Part shown: positions 6,524 to 15,384 of the stretch, piece after piece
How positions within the stretch are numbered: position 1 is the stretch's first letter
Layout: each line of letters begins with the position of its first letter
NCBI GenBank assembly: GCA_035506295.1
Contig: DATJPR010000272.1
Coordinates: 1-16,073, forward strand
Reading direction: 5' to 3'
DNA length: 16,073 nt
Source: DATJPR01 sp035506295
Lineage (GTDB): Bacteria; Bacteroidota; Ignavibacteria; UBA10030; UBA6906
Notes under the pieces: generated by a model
The model's input: only the letters and a program-made list of their open reading frames with translations
What the model was told of the DNA's origin: nothing
Database searches by the model: none
Program-made: the position numbers and the translations under genes

Positions 6524-9500
6524 TTACTTCACCTTCTTCCCTTCAAAGCTGCGCCCCTGATACCCCATCAAGCCCGCCACGTTGCCGGTGGAGTCGCGAA
6601 CGAAGCTGATCCACACATTGTATTGTATGATCGTGAAGTTCGTTGACGATTCCGGGACCATTTCCTCGCCGTCACCCGGAGCGCCCTGCACTTTGGCCAA
6701 CAGGTGTTTGCCACTCTTCACGATATCGACCGTCGGGCCTTGCGCGATGACGTACCGGCCCGTATAGGATTGGAGGAGAGAGTCCTGGACCACGAAGTTG
6801 GGATTCGGCCGGTGCCGGACGATTGCTTTCGCACGCTGAGCGGAATCACCCTGTTGCGTCAGCGATGCATCGTAGTGCCAGTTGTAGTCGAACATCCCGG
6901 AAACGATCGTCAATTCACCCGGCGCGACTTTTTGGTGATACGCCGGCATCCGGGCATCGGTGATGAAGTAGTCCCAGGGACTCAAGTTCTGGGGCATCAG
7001 TTCGTTGAAGTACATCCCTTCCGTGGATGTTCCTGCCGTAACCAGGACATAGCGCTCCGGGTTCAGCGGATGAGGGTAGAGCATCTGCACGGCAGCGTCC
7101 CTGACCTGGAATGTCTTCCCATCGATCGAGACACTTCGCGAGGTAATCTTCAAGGGAAGCTGTGAAGCGAGTTTTGCGGTGACCTTGTTGGCGTCGGAAC
7201 CTCCGATGAGGACCAGGGAGTATCGCTCGATGTCTGCCGAGCTCATCGCCACGTCGTCAAACAGTCGCGGCGGATACTTTTGCCATTCGGTCCACTGGGC
7301 GACGAAAGCGTTCGCTTTGCGTCTGCAAAGGGAGACCATCGCCGTGTCTTTGGAGATCGTTCCGACCACCACGGCGAACGGCGTCGTCGTCAGGTCGGAG
7401 ATGACGCCGGGGAGGACGCGGGACTTGTGGACCTCGGCGGGATGATACGCCGGGTCGGTGAGAACAAGGGATCCGCCCGCGATGTTCATGACGTGCGAGA
7501 CGCCGTTCCAGACAACATCCACCGGTTTCGCCGGATCGATGAGAACAGGGGAAGGGGAGAGCTCAAGATCAAGAATATTGTCTGAATCCAGTCGGATAAC
7601 GTTGCGTCCGAGGATCTCTGCGTCGACGCTCATGAACGCCAGGGGGCTCGCGGCCTGCCGGACATGCACCCAGTAGGCGGAGGCATGGCGGAGTTCCGCG
7701 GAGCGAATCCGGACATGGCGCGGATTGGAATTGCGACGGTGCTGGAGGAACCACTCGATGTTGAGGCCGCCGTTCCCGAGACTGTTCTCGAGCGCTTCAT
7801 GCCCGCGGCCCGGATACTCGTGGTATCGCACGTCGTACCCCCAGCGCTGCAGCAACCGGACGCCATAACGGGAGAAGTCCACATTCACGGACTGATCGGC
7901 ATCGCCGTGGTGGACAAAGATGGGAACATTGAGCAGGCCATCCGCCATTCCCCATGAGCTTGACTTCTCGCTGAAGAACCGGTTGAGGGGCGTGAGCGCG
8001 GCGAGATCTTCCTCCGACATCGTGGCGTGATAGTCGGTGCCGCCGAACACCGGCGCGATCGCCGCGAACATATCCGGATGGCGCGTTCCGACATTCCAGG
8101 TCCCCCATCCCCCCATGGAATCGCCCGTTAGATAGATCCGGTCCTCGTCCACATTGAAAAGCCGTTTCGCTTCCGCGATGATGTGCATAATATCGTTGTC
8201 GCCCATGCCGAGGTATTGCGTATTGCCGCGGCCGTGCGGTTCGACATAGATCACCCCCTGATGGTCGGAGAACTCTCCGTCGAGTCCCGCGTGGCGCTGG
8301 TCTGCGGCCCACCAGCGTACATAGACGGGATTGGCGGGGTTGTAGCCGTGAAGTTCGATGACGAGAGGCCATTTCTTGGCAGGGTCGTAGCCGCCCGGGA
8401 GATAGGCGCGGCAGAATTGCGGCGTGCCATCGACTTCGTCCGTGTAGGCGAACCGCACAAAGCCATACGGTCGGATGCGCCCCGTCTGTCCTTTTCTCTC
8501 CAGCATCATTTCGTCGTATTCCATGAGAGGGGAGTGGACTTTCAGCCAGGGGTTCCCCTTGACATCGCTGAGCTTGCATCCGAGTCGATCTTCCACCATC
8601 TCCGCGAGCATCTTCAGCGTGAACCCTTCCGGATTCGTCACATCAGCCGCGGCGGCGGTTGCGGCAAGCTCTTTTGCCTTGGGCAGAAAATCACCCTTGT
8701 ACCAGGGAAGGTGGGCCGCATAGAGGAGACCCCGGGGTGTGAGCGTAGTACAACGCACTTCATACGGGCCGTCGGACCAATCCCGGGCGTTCACTTCCAC
8801 ATTCGCACCACGCGCTGCCGAAGTCGAGAAGACCACGCTTCCGCCGGGACGGATCACCTGGACATTCACCGCGTCGGCATCGGCGCGGGTACCGTCGATG
8901 TCAGTCTTCAGCGTGAATCCTTGGGCGGAAAGGTTGACGAGCGAAGGGGCGATTTCCTCCCTGCGGGCGTAGACGCTCCCCGGTTCAAGAACCCGTGCAT
9001 AGAATCTACCTCCGGCGGCTACCTTGATGAGCAACGCGTTCTCTCCCTTCTTCATCGTCACTTCAACCTGATCTTCATCCGGGGTCGGCGAACGCAACCC
9101 ATTACGGGAGAGAACAAGCGCACCGTTTGCCCAAACGCGGATTCCATCAAGGCTCCCGACCGAGAGCATCGCCTTCCCGTCGTGCTGTCGTACGACCTTG
9201 GCGTATGCGTACACAACGCTCCCCGGCTGCGACCCGGTCTGGTCGTCAACACCGACCAAATCGGCCCACGATTTCACTGAATGCCACTGCGCGGTCTTTC
9301 CATCCATGCCCGTCTGTGTTTGTCCCTCGGTGGGCTGGAGAGCAGCTTCCCCTCCCGCCGCGGGTATGCTATTGCTGTCGAGCGTGCCCGTGAGTGGACC
9401 CGCGACAAGCCAGAGCCGCAGAAAGCGCTCTTCGGAGCGAGACCAAGGTCTGCGAAACTCATCCTTGAGCTTGGGCGCCGGCTGTGCAGGTTGAGCGTGC

Positions 9501-9559
9501 AAGAGGCCGAAGTTTACGACGAGGAGGGCGAGAGCCGAAAGATATCGAAGAATGTTCAT
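6524..9559 (-). CDS. Large secreted multidomain alpha/beta-hydrolase (carboxylesterase/peptidase-like)
   Basis: 1011 residues; AAGGA (complement of 9567-9571) precedes the ATG. Residues 1-22 are a signal peptide ending GLLHA. Residues about 30-210 look like a jelly-roll or carbohydrate-binding region (LSVGSLDGIRVWANGALVLSRNG). An alpha/beta-hydrolase domain spans about 385-610: ELHGYNP (oxyanion strand), GDSMGG with nucleophile Ser481, HGDADQSV with Asp555, and GRGHE with His587. This resembles feruloyl/acetyl esterases and prolyl-oligopeptidase-like esterases. Residues about 615-925 are a large beta-rich region I do not recognise. Residues about 929-1011 (LQSYTGRYVI to the end) resemble the lipocalin-like DUF3471 domain. 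It probably removes acyl groups from a glycan in the periplasm; substrate unknown. It lies convergent with GH38 and divergent from the sugar transporter operon. Confidence 0.82.
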   Translation of the reverse strand: MNILRYLSALALLVVNFGLLHAQPAQPAPKLKDEFRRPWSRSEERFLRLWLVAGPLTGTLDSNSIPAAGGEAALQPTEGQTQTGMDGKTAQWHSVKSWADLVGVDDQTGSQPGSVVYAYAKVVRQHDGKAMLSVGSLDGIRVWANGALVLSRNGLRSPTPDEDQVEVTMKKGENALLIKVAAGGRFYARVLEPGSVYARREEIAPSLVNLSAQGFTLKTDIDGTRADADAVNVQVIRPGGSVVFSTSAARGANVEVNARDWSDGPYEVRCTTLTPRGLLYAAHLPWYKGDFLPKAKELAATAAAADVTNPEGFTLKMLAEMVEDRLGCKLSDVKGNPWLKVHSPLMEYDEMMLERKGQTGRIRPYGFVRFAYTDEVDGTPQFCRAYLPGGYDPAKKWPLVIELHGYNPANPVYVRWWAADQRHAGLDGEFSDHQGVIYVEPHGRGNTQYLGMGDNDIMHIIAEAKRLFNVDEDRIYLTGDSMGGWGTWNVGTRHPDMFAAIAPVFGGTDYHATMSEEDLAALTPLNRFFSEKSSSWGMADGLLNVPIFVHHGDADQSVNVDFSRYGVRLLQRWGYDVRYHEYPGRGHEALENSLGNGGLNIEWFLQHRRNSNPRHVRIRSAELRHASAYWVHVRQAASPLAFMSVDAEILGRNVIRLDSDNILDLELSPSPVLIDPAKPVDVVWNGVSHVMNIAGGSLVLTDPAYHPAEVHKSRVLPGVISDLTTTPFAVVVGTISKDTAMVSLCRRKANAFVAQWTEWQKYPPRLFDDVAMSSADIERYSLVLIGGSDANKVTAKLASQLPLKITSRSVSIDGKTFQVRDAAVQMLYPHPLNPERYVLVTAGTSTEGMYFNELMPQNLSPWDYFITDARMPAYHQKVAPGELTIVSGMFDYNWHYDASLTQQGDSAQRAKAIVRHRPNPNFVVQDSLLQSYTGRYVIAQGPTVDIVKSGKHLLAKVQGAPGDGEEMVPESSTNFTIIQYNVWISFVRDSTGNVAGLMGYQGRSFEGKKVK

Positions 9560-10211
9560 TTCTCATTCCTTGTCAGTGGTGGGTGTTCGCCGTCGACGTC
9601 CGCATTCGGGCGCACACGAGCGGCATGGTTGGATGTAGGAAGAAAAATCGACTGTATGAATTCCCGAGATGTGAGAGCCCAAGAACGAGCTCTGCGGGTT
9701 GGACGGCGTCGCGAAGAGATGCCCCTGATATACTACGACAAGATGGGCACCCTGTTGCAGAATTCGGGTGTGAATCCCTGTGTCGCTCATGGGGCACGAC
9801 CCATGGTCAAATCCGAGGTGTGACCGGGGTGGCTTCCAAAAATGATATAACCTTATCGTTTTCATAAAACCAGGGTGCGAGACCGTTGCCCTCACATGGA
9901 GTGGAGGCGTGCGGGAAGGTGTCTTGTGAAATTCCTTTTTCGTATTTTTCGACCCTCCGGCGAGCCTGGGTTCTTTGTGGGTCGACAGCTCAGCGGATCT
10001 GGGGCCAGGGAAGGCCAGAAGTATATTGTGGCTTCCCGAATCATGTTAATATAGCGGCTGCCGATTCTTGGTTCGCAAATTGCATACCAATTCTAGCTGT
10101 CCAAGCGGTTGTCGGCTGCCTCGAGTGAACTCCCAACTTGGGTACTTTCCCTCCAGCGCTCTCGCGCGTTGTACAGGTTGATCCCAAGACTCCATCCTTA
10201 TCGGAGGTACT
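9560..10211. other. 650-bp divergent intergenic region
   Basis: It separates the esterase (-) from the transporter operon (+), so it should hold both promoters. No supported gene is seen: the open frames are short, overlap on both strands and lack convincing start signals. Visible elements are a 24-bp imperfect palindrome (9839-9862), a small ATGGG/CCCAT stem (9789-9804) and an imperfect hairpin with one bulge (10008-10037). I found no promoter box pair with good spacing near either gene. Confidence 0.6.
9839..9862. promoter_or_regulatory. Candidate operator palindrome
   Basis: AAAATGATA (9839-9847) and TATCGTTTT (9854-9862) are inverted repeats with 8 of 9 positions matching, around the core TAACCT. 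The AT-rich site stands out in GC-rich surroundings and lies between two divergent glycan genes. Size and symmetry suit a dimeric sugar-responsive repressor (LacI or GntR type), but no regulator gene is present to link it to. Confidence 0.3.
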
Positions 10212-11672
10212 ATGAGCGAAACAGTTGCAAGTGAGACAGTTGCAGGTGACGTAGTTGCCGCGACACAGGAGAAACTCATTTTTCTCAAGGAGAAGATCGG
10301 GTACGCGGTAGGCGACACGGCCTCGTGTCTGTACTGGCAGACCTTTTCGATGTTCCTGATGATCTTCTATACCGACACCTTCGGCCTTCTCCCTTCGGTG
10401 GTCGGCACCATGTTCCTCATCACCCGCATCTGGGACGCTGCAATTGATCCGGTCATGGGAGCGATCGCAGACAGGACGGAGACCAAATACGGAAAATTCC
10501 GGCCGTGGATCCTCTGGGGGATCATTCCATTTCTCGTGTCAGGGATCATTCTCTTCATCACGCCGAACTTCGGCATGACAGGCAAGATCATCTACGCGTA
10601 TGTGACCTACACTCTCGTCATGGTGGTGTACACGATGGTGAACGTCCCGTATGGGGCGTTGCTGGGTGTCATTACCCCGAACTCACAAGAGCGCACCACG
10701 CTTGCGTCGTTCCGCTTCATCGGTGCGTTCACCGGCAATATCATCGTGCAGGGCGCGCTCCTCTGGCTCGTCAAGACGTTCGGTGGAGGCAATGACGTGC
10801 TGGGCTATCCGCTGGCCATCAGCACGTTCGCGGTGATTGCGGGCGGACTATTCCTCTTCACCTTCCTGTCCACCAAAGAGCGCGTCAAACCACCGAAGGA
10901 AAAGAGCTCTCTTCGTCGCGACGTGGCGGATCTCCTCCACAATCGGCCGTGGATCGTTCTTTCGAGCATGGGCTTGCTGACTTTGATCTACGTATCGATC
11001 AAGAACGGCGCCATGCTCTACTACTTCAAATACTATATCGGTGACCAGGAATCCGCCGCTCCCTTCATGGTTGCCGGGACGCTCTTTTCGATCATCGGCG
11101 CGCTCTCCGCACCGCTCTTCCAGAGGGTTATCGGCGGGAAACGCACGACCTTCATCTTTCTGACTATTGTGAACGCGATCTTGATCGGTGTGTTTTACTT
11201 TGTGACGCCGAACGACTATGCATGGAATATTTCTGCTCATTGGTCGTTCCTGAATTTCGATCTGAAGGTCCCGGTGTTCATGTACGCGATGCAGATGCTC
11301 GGCTCCATCCCCGGCGCGGCGCTCTTCCCGTTGATCTGGTCGATGTATGCCGACACTGCAGACTATGGCGAATGGAAATTTGGACGGCGCGCCACCGGCC
11401 TCATCTTCTCGGCGGGTACGTTCTCCCAAAAGATGGGATGGGCTGTGGGTGGTGCAGCAGCAGCGTTCGTGCTCTCCATGATCGGGTTCATCGCCAACGT
11501 TGCACAGTCCGAAGCAACGCTCTCCGGCATCCGGCATATGATGAGCACAATCCCGGCAGTGATAGCCATTGGCGTGGCCGTGTTCGCGCTGTTGTACAAC
11601 CTGAACACGAAAAAGGAAAAACAAGTTGCGCAGGAACTCGCGGCGCGCAAAGGCGCTGTCGCGGTTCAGTAA
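10212..11672 (+). CDS. GPH-family cation:sugar symporter (MelB-like MFS transporter)
   Basis: 486 residues; GGAGG (10202-10206) lies 5 bases before the ATG. The cytoplasmic N-terminal tail of about 25 residues is longer than in MelB. About twelve membrane helices follow, as in the glycoside-pentoside-hexuronide:cation symporter family (TC 2.A.2). The diagnostic motif RIWDAAIDPVMG is present, then DRTETKYGKFRPWIL; Asp75 and Asp79 correspond to the cation-binding pair Asp55/Asp59 of MelB. YADTADYGEWKFGRRATGL in the C-terminal half is also typical. It imports a sugar or short oligosaccharide with Na+ or H+ across the inner membrane. As the first gene of an operon with GH130 downstream, a mannose-containing di- or oligosaccharide is the likely cargo (inference). 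Confidence 0.92.
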   Translation: MSETVASETVAGDVVAATQEKLIFLKEKIGYAVGDTASCLYWQTFSMFLMIFYTDTFGLLPSVVGTMFLITRIWDAAIDPVMGAIADRTETKYGKFRPWILWGIIPFLVSGIILFITPNFGMTGKIIYAYVTYTLVMVVYTMVNVPYGALLGVITPNSQERTTLASFRFIGAFTGNIIVQGALLWLVKTFGGGNDVLGYPLAISTFAVIAGGLFLFTFLSTKERVKPPKEKSSLRRDVADLLHNRPWIVLSSMGLLTLIYVSIKNGAMLYYFKYYIGDQESAAPFMVAGTLFSIIGALSAPLFQRVIGGKRTTFIFLTIVNAILIGVFYFVTPNDYAWNISAHWSFLNFDLKVPVFMYAMQMLGSIPGAALFPLIWSMYADTADYGEWKFGRRATGLIFSAGTFSQKMGWAVGGAAAAFVLSMIGFIANVAQSEATLSGIRHMMSTIPAVIAIGVAVFALLYNLNTKKEKQVAQELAARKGAVAVQ

Positions 11673-11727
11673 CTCTTCACGCGGGCGCTTTGAGCGTGAC
11701 ACCATCGAACTACTCCGGAGAGTATTC

Positions 11728-12720
11728 ATGAGTCCAACGATTATCGGCGGTAATCTGCCAAACATTCCGTGGGAAAAGAAGCCGAAAGGCGCCACTGAGG
11801 TGATGTGGCGGTACAGCAAGAATCCCATCGTCGGCTGGAATCCCATCCCGAAGGCGGCACGCATCTTCAACAGTGCCGTCCTCCCGCTCGGCAAGACCTT
11901 TGTTGGGGCATTTCGGGCCGACCAGAAGAACGGTCGGGCGACTCTGTTCTTTGGCAAAAGCAAGGACGCAATACATTGGGACATCGGTCCCGATCCGATC
12001 GCGTGGGTGGATGAGGAGGGGAGGCCTGCACCTACAAGCTATGCCTATGATCCACGCCTTGTGAAGATCGATGATACGTTCTACATCATCTGGTGCGATG
12101 ACATGCACGGAGCGTCGATCGGGCTTGGGAAGACCACCGACTTCAAGACGTTCACGCGCATGCCAAACCCCTTGATGCCGTACAACAGGAACGGCGTGCT
12201 GTTTCCCCGGAAGGTTAATGGAAAGTATCTCCTCCTGAGTCGGCCCAGCGACAGCGGGCACACGCCATTCGGCAACATCTATCTGAGCGAGAGCCCGGAC
12301 CTTGAGCACTGGGGGCATCATCGGTTCGTGATGGGGAGTGGAGGAAAAGGATGGTGGCAGGGCACGAAAGTGGGAGCCGGGCCGATCCCGATCGAAACAA
12401 AGGAGGGCTGGCTTCTGTTCTATCATGGAGTCTCCTACACCTGCAACGGCTTTGTGTACAGCTTCGGCGCTGCGATCCTCGATCTCGGTGATCCGGCGAA
12501 AGTTCTCTATCGGACGCGCGACTACCTCTTGACTCCGGAGAAGCCCTACGAAACCACCGGTTTTGTGCCAAACGTCGCATTTCCGTGTGCGAACCTGTAT
12601 GATGCGGCGACCGGCAGAATCGCGGTCTACTACGGCGCGGCCGACACGTACACAGCAATTGCCTTCGCCCAGGTAGACGAGCTCCTCGGATACATCAAGG
12701 ACAACTCAGAGGTTTTTTAA
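11728..12720 (+). CDS. GH130 family mannoside phosphorylase / beta-mannosidase
   Basis: 330 residues from ATG 11728, with GGAG (11717-11720) 7 bases upstream; the longer in-frame start at 11626 would overlap the transporter gene and adds an unrelated Arg-rich stretch. There is no signal peptide, so it is cytoplasmic. The fold is a five-bladed propeller by family. Visible motifs are NPI-x-GWNPIP, FNSAVLP, SYAYDPR with Asp108 as the likely general acid, SRPSD, GWWQGTKVGAGPIPI and FYHGV (232-235). In characterised phosphorylases, Arg, Lys and His residues in the last three regions bind phosphate; Arg172, Lys214 and His233 are candidates here. Known activities are phosphorolysis of beta-1,4-mannosyl-glucose, beta-1,4-mannosyl-GlcNAc or manno-oligosaccharides, and hydrolysis of beta-1,2-mannosides. 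Which applies here is not decided by sequence reading. The gap to the transporter is 55 bases. Confidence 0.87.
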   Translation: MSPTIIGGNLPNIPWEKKPKGATEVMWRYSKNPIVGWNPIPKAARIFNSAVLPLGKTFVGAFRADQKNGRATLFFGKSKDAIHWDIGPDPIAWVDEEGRPAPTSYAYDPRLVKIDDTFYIIWCDDMHGASIGLGKTTDFKTFTRMPNPLMPYNRNGVLFPRKVNGKYLLLSRPSDSGHTPFGNIYLSESPDLEHWGHHRFVMGSGGKGWWQGTKVGAGPIPIETKEGWLLFYHGVSYTCNGFVYSFGAAILDLGDPAKVLYRTRDYLLTPEKPYETTGFVPNVAFPCANLYDAATGRIAVYYGAADTYTAIAFAQVDELLGYIKDNSEVF

Positions 12721-12799
12721 CCTGTGCCATTTCCCGGCGGCTGTGACGAAGATCGTCGCGGCCGCTGAGAAGGGGAGAGCCTCTCTCAGGAAGAATCGC

Positions 12800-13741
12800 A
12801 TGAAGGTTTTTCTCACCGGCGGGACGGGCTTTATTGGCTCATATGTTGCCATGGAGCTCGTCCGTCGCAAGCATCAGGTGACGATCCTCGCCCGGAATAA
12901 GGAGAAGGTTCCTGCGCTGCAAGCGATCGAGGGGATCACCATTGTACAGGGGGATCTCGGCAACAGAGTCCTGCTCGAGCAGTTGGTGACAGGAAAAGAC
13001 GCGTGCATTCATGTCGCCCTCAAATACACGAAACGGACGGGCTGGGAGGTTCTCGAAGACGACACGCTTCCCACGGTGTTCATGTCGGACGTCGCCGCAA
13101 ACGCGAAAGTGAAGTCCTTCATCTACACGTCATCCACCTCCGCCAACGACGTTCTCTATGCAGTCCCGGATGAGCTTCGCGACAAATCCACGACGTTGGT
13201 CAACGCCCTCACCAAGCATCATCCCGCCACGTTCTACGGTGCGACCAAGGCTGCAAGCGAAGATTTTCTCATGGCGCAATCGTACCAATCGTCGATGCGC
13301 GTCAATATCATCCGGCCCGGCTATGCCTTCGGCAATCCCGCAGTCGAAGGCGGGAGCACACAGGGGGATACCAGGTTCCGGGATATCGTTGCAGCTGCTC
13401 TGGAGGGAGGTCGGATTGACGTGGTGAAAAACGACGGGACCCAGTTCATCTGGGCAGGCGACCTTGCCCGGCTGTACGCAGCCGTTCTGGAAAGCGACGT
13501 CAATCGCAAGACGTATTTCGGTCTTTCCTCGTTGTTCGTATCGTGGGAGGCGATTGCCCGCGAGGCGGTCTCCCGATGCCGCTCGAAGAGCGAGGTGCAT
13601 GTGATCGACAAGGGGCTGAGCGACACCGGCGTAACGTGGGACGTTTCTGGCATGAAATCCGATTTCGGACTCGAGTTCGATCCGCGCGGCAGGATTTCGG
13701 AACATCTAGAATACTATATCCGTCGAGTCGGGCAAAGCTGA
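12800..13741 (+). CDS. NAD-dependent epimerase/dehydratase (extended SDR)
   Basis: 313 residues from ATG 12800, chosen because AGGAAG (12788-12793) precedes it and the Rossmann strand starts at once (MKVFLTGGTGFIGSYV); a longer frame from 12743 adds an unrelated charged stretch. GGTGFIG (7-13) binds the dinucleotide. YTSSTS contains the likely active-site Ser/Thr, and Tyr146-x3-Lys150 (YGATK) is the catalytic pair. The C-terminal half (RPGYAFGNP, FIWAGDLARLYAAVLES) is the substrate domain of extended SDRs. The family includes sugar-nucleotide epimerases, dehydratases and sugar or dihydroflavonol-like reductases; the exact substrate is not readable. The position after GH130 suggests a role in processing the released sugar, but that is inference. 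Confidence 0.85.
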   Translation: MKVFLTGGTGFIGSYVAMELVRRKHQVTILARNKEKVPALQAIEGITIVQGDLGNRVLLEQLVTGKDACIHVALKYTKRTGWEVLEDDTLPTVFMSDVAANAKVKSFIYTSSTSANDVLYAVPDELRDKSTTLVNALTKHHPATFYGATKAASEDFLMAQSYQSSMRVNIIRPGYAFGNPAVEGGSTQGDTRFRDIVAAALEGGRIDVVKNDGTQFIWAGDLARLYAAVLESDVNRKTYFGLSSLFVSWEAIAREAVSRCRSKSEVHVIDKGLSDTGVTWDVSGMKSDFGLEFDPRGRISEHLEYYIRRVGQS

Positions 13742-13797
13742 GTCTTCAGAACCTCATCCGCGTCCGCGAGTCGTCTACATGGGAAAAGGAGATCACG

Positions 13798-15297
13798 ATG
13801 TACTGCACGCATTGGGGTAGGTTGTTTTTGGTGACCATCGTTTCAATTACTCTTACGGGCGTGGCCATGTCTCAAAACGCAAATGTCGGGATGTTCGACA
13901 ACCATGGTGATATCGGGAGGACGCTGAAAGCCGGCACGGCGAGCTATGATCCCTCGACACAAGAGTACCGGGTGGGGGGGGCAGGCACCAATATGTGGTT
14001 CACGGGCGACGAGTTCCAATTTGTTTGGAAGCAGTGGAGCGGGGATGTCGCTCTGGCAGCGGACGTTCGCTGGATTGGGACGGGCGGCAATCCACACCGG
14101 AAGGCCTGCGTGATTATCCGCCAGAGTCTTGATCCTGGCTCAGCATATGCCGACGCGGCCCTCCATGGCGAGGGCCTCACGTCTCTCCAGTACCGGGATG
14201 TCACGGGAGGCACCACCCATGAGATTCAGTGCAATGTTTCGGCCCCGACGCGCATCTGCATCGTGCGTGATGGTGACGACGTCTTCATGATGATTGCAGC
14301 CAAAGGGGAGAAGCTCCATCCTGCAGGCGGATCGTTCAAACTCCCGTTCAAGGAGCCCTTCTATGTCGGACTAGGCGTGTGTGCCCATGATAGCACCGCT
14401 TTTGAAGAGGCAGTGTTCTCGAACGTCTCCTTGAGCAAGCCGCCGGTCACGACGGCAGAGCGAGTTCTTGAGTCCACGCTCGAAACCATTGCGATCGAAT
14501 CGACAGATCGCCGGGCGATCTATACGACACGCGACCATATCGAGGCGCCGAACTGGTCACGCGACGGCGAGTATTTCCTCTTCAACGGCAACGGAAAGAT
14601 CTTTCGCCTTCCCGTAAAGGGAGGCACGCCCACCCAGATCGATCTCGGATTTGCCGTGCGATGCAACAATGACCATGGTCTTTCGCCCGATGGAAAATTG
14701 CTGGCCATCAGCGATCAGACCGTCGGCGAAAAGTCCCTCATTTATGTCGTCCCATCGTCTGGAGGGACTCCTCAGCGGATCACGGCGAATGCGCCTTCGT
14801 ACTGGCACGGCTGGTCTCCCGATGGGAACACGCTTGCGTACTGCGCTGAACGCAATGGAGAATTCGACATCTACACGATTCCTTCGGTAGGCGGAGAGGA
14901 AAAACGATTGACGACCGCTCCCGGGCTCGATGACGGTCCTGACTACTCTCCGGACGGCAAGTACATCTATTTCAATTCCGAACGCACGGGGATGATGCAG
15001 ATCTGGAGGATGAAGGCGGACGGGTCAGATCAGCAGCAGATGACCAACGACGAGTACAACAACTGGTTCGCGCATCCGTCGCCTGACGGGAAATGGATTG
15101 TCTTTCTCTCGTACGGCAAGGAAGTAAAGGGACACCCGGAGAACAAGGATGTCATGCTCCGGCTTATGCCGGCGAACGGTGGCGAGATCCGCGTGCTCGC
15201 GAAATTGTTCGGAGGTCAAGGGACAATCAACGTGCCGTCCTGGTCGCCGAACAGCAGCATGGTAGCGTTCGTGAGCTATCGGCTGGCACGACCGTAG
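13798..15297 (+). CDS. Exported TolB-like beta-propeller protein with a lectin-like N-terminal domain
   Basis: 499 residues from ATG 13798; AAAGGAG (13785-13791) lies 6 bases upstream and a signal peptide follows (to about residue 26, GVAMSQ). Starting further upstream would run through the end of the epimerase gene. Residues about 27-212 form a beta-sandwich of the DUF1349/concanavalin-like type (FVWKQWSGDVALAADVRWIG, ACVIIRQSLD). From about 240, six PD40/TolB blades follow, each with a WSPDG-like turn (NWSRDG, LSPDG, WSPDG, YSPDG, PSPDG, WSPNS). Such proteins are often labelled TolB or biopolymer-transport proteins, but no pal or tolQRA genes are near, so a Tol-Pal role is unlikely. Binding or hydrolysis of a glycan or peptide outside the cytoplasm is possible. 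It is probably the last gene of the operon, 56 bases after the epimerase. Confidence 0.83.
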   Translation: MYCTHWGRLFLVTIVSITLTGVAMSQNANVGMFDNHGDIGRTLKAGTASYDPSTQEYRVGGAGTNMWFTGDEFQFVWKQWSGDVALAADVRWIGTGGNPHRKACVIIRQSLDPGSAYADAALHGEGLTSLQYRDVTGGTTHEIQCNVSAPTRICIVRDGDDVFMMIAAKGEKLHPAGGSFKLPFKEPFYVGLGVCAHDSTAFEEAVFSNVSLSKPPVTTAERVLESTLETIAIESTDRRAIYTTRDHIEAPNWSRDGEYFLFNGNGKIFRLPVKGGTPTQIDLGFAVRCNNDHGLSPDGKLLAISDQTVGEKSLIYVVPSSGGTPQRITANAPSYWHGWSPDGNTLAYCAERNGEFDIYTIPSVGGEEKRLTTAPGLDDGPDYSPDGKYIYFNSERTGMMQIWRMKADGSDQQQMTNDEYNNWFAHPSPDGKWIVFLSYGKEVKGHPENKDVMLRLMPANGGEIRVLAKLFGGQGTINVPSWSPNSSMVAFVSYRLARP

Positions 15298-15384
15298 CTG
15301 GGCGAACAGGTAGATATCGCAAACCCTGAAAGTCGGGAGGAGGCAGTATGCGGCAGACAAAAAACGCTGCTTGACGGGCCAGGA

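Noticed and set aside
8183..9280. Long + strand open frame (365 codons) antisense to the esterase gene
   Set aside because: It lies wholly inside a well-supported gene, has no recognisable domain and has His/Arg-rich shadow composition. GC-rich codon bias explains the open frame.
9563..9895. - strand open frame of 110 codons upstream of the esterase
   Set aside because: No ribosome binding site or recognised domain; it overlaps an equally long + frame and probably covers the esterase promoter region.
9924..9950. Promoter TTG / TATTTTTC upstream of the transporter
   Set aside because: The gap of 16 bases is too short for the Bacteroidota pattern, and a sigma70 reading gives only 13; it also lies more than 250 bases before the gene.
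9886..10128. + strand open frame of 80 codons before the transporter gene
   Set aside because: No ribosome binding site, mixed composition and no motif; more likely leader/promoter DNA.
10848..11984. Long - strand open frame (378 codons) opposite the transporter and GH130 genes
   Set aside because: It spans two confident genes on the other strand, and its protein is Arg/His/Glu-rich without motifs: a shadow frame.
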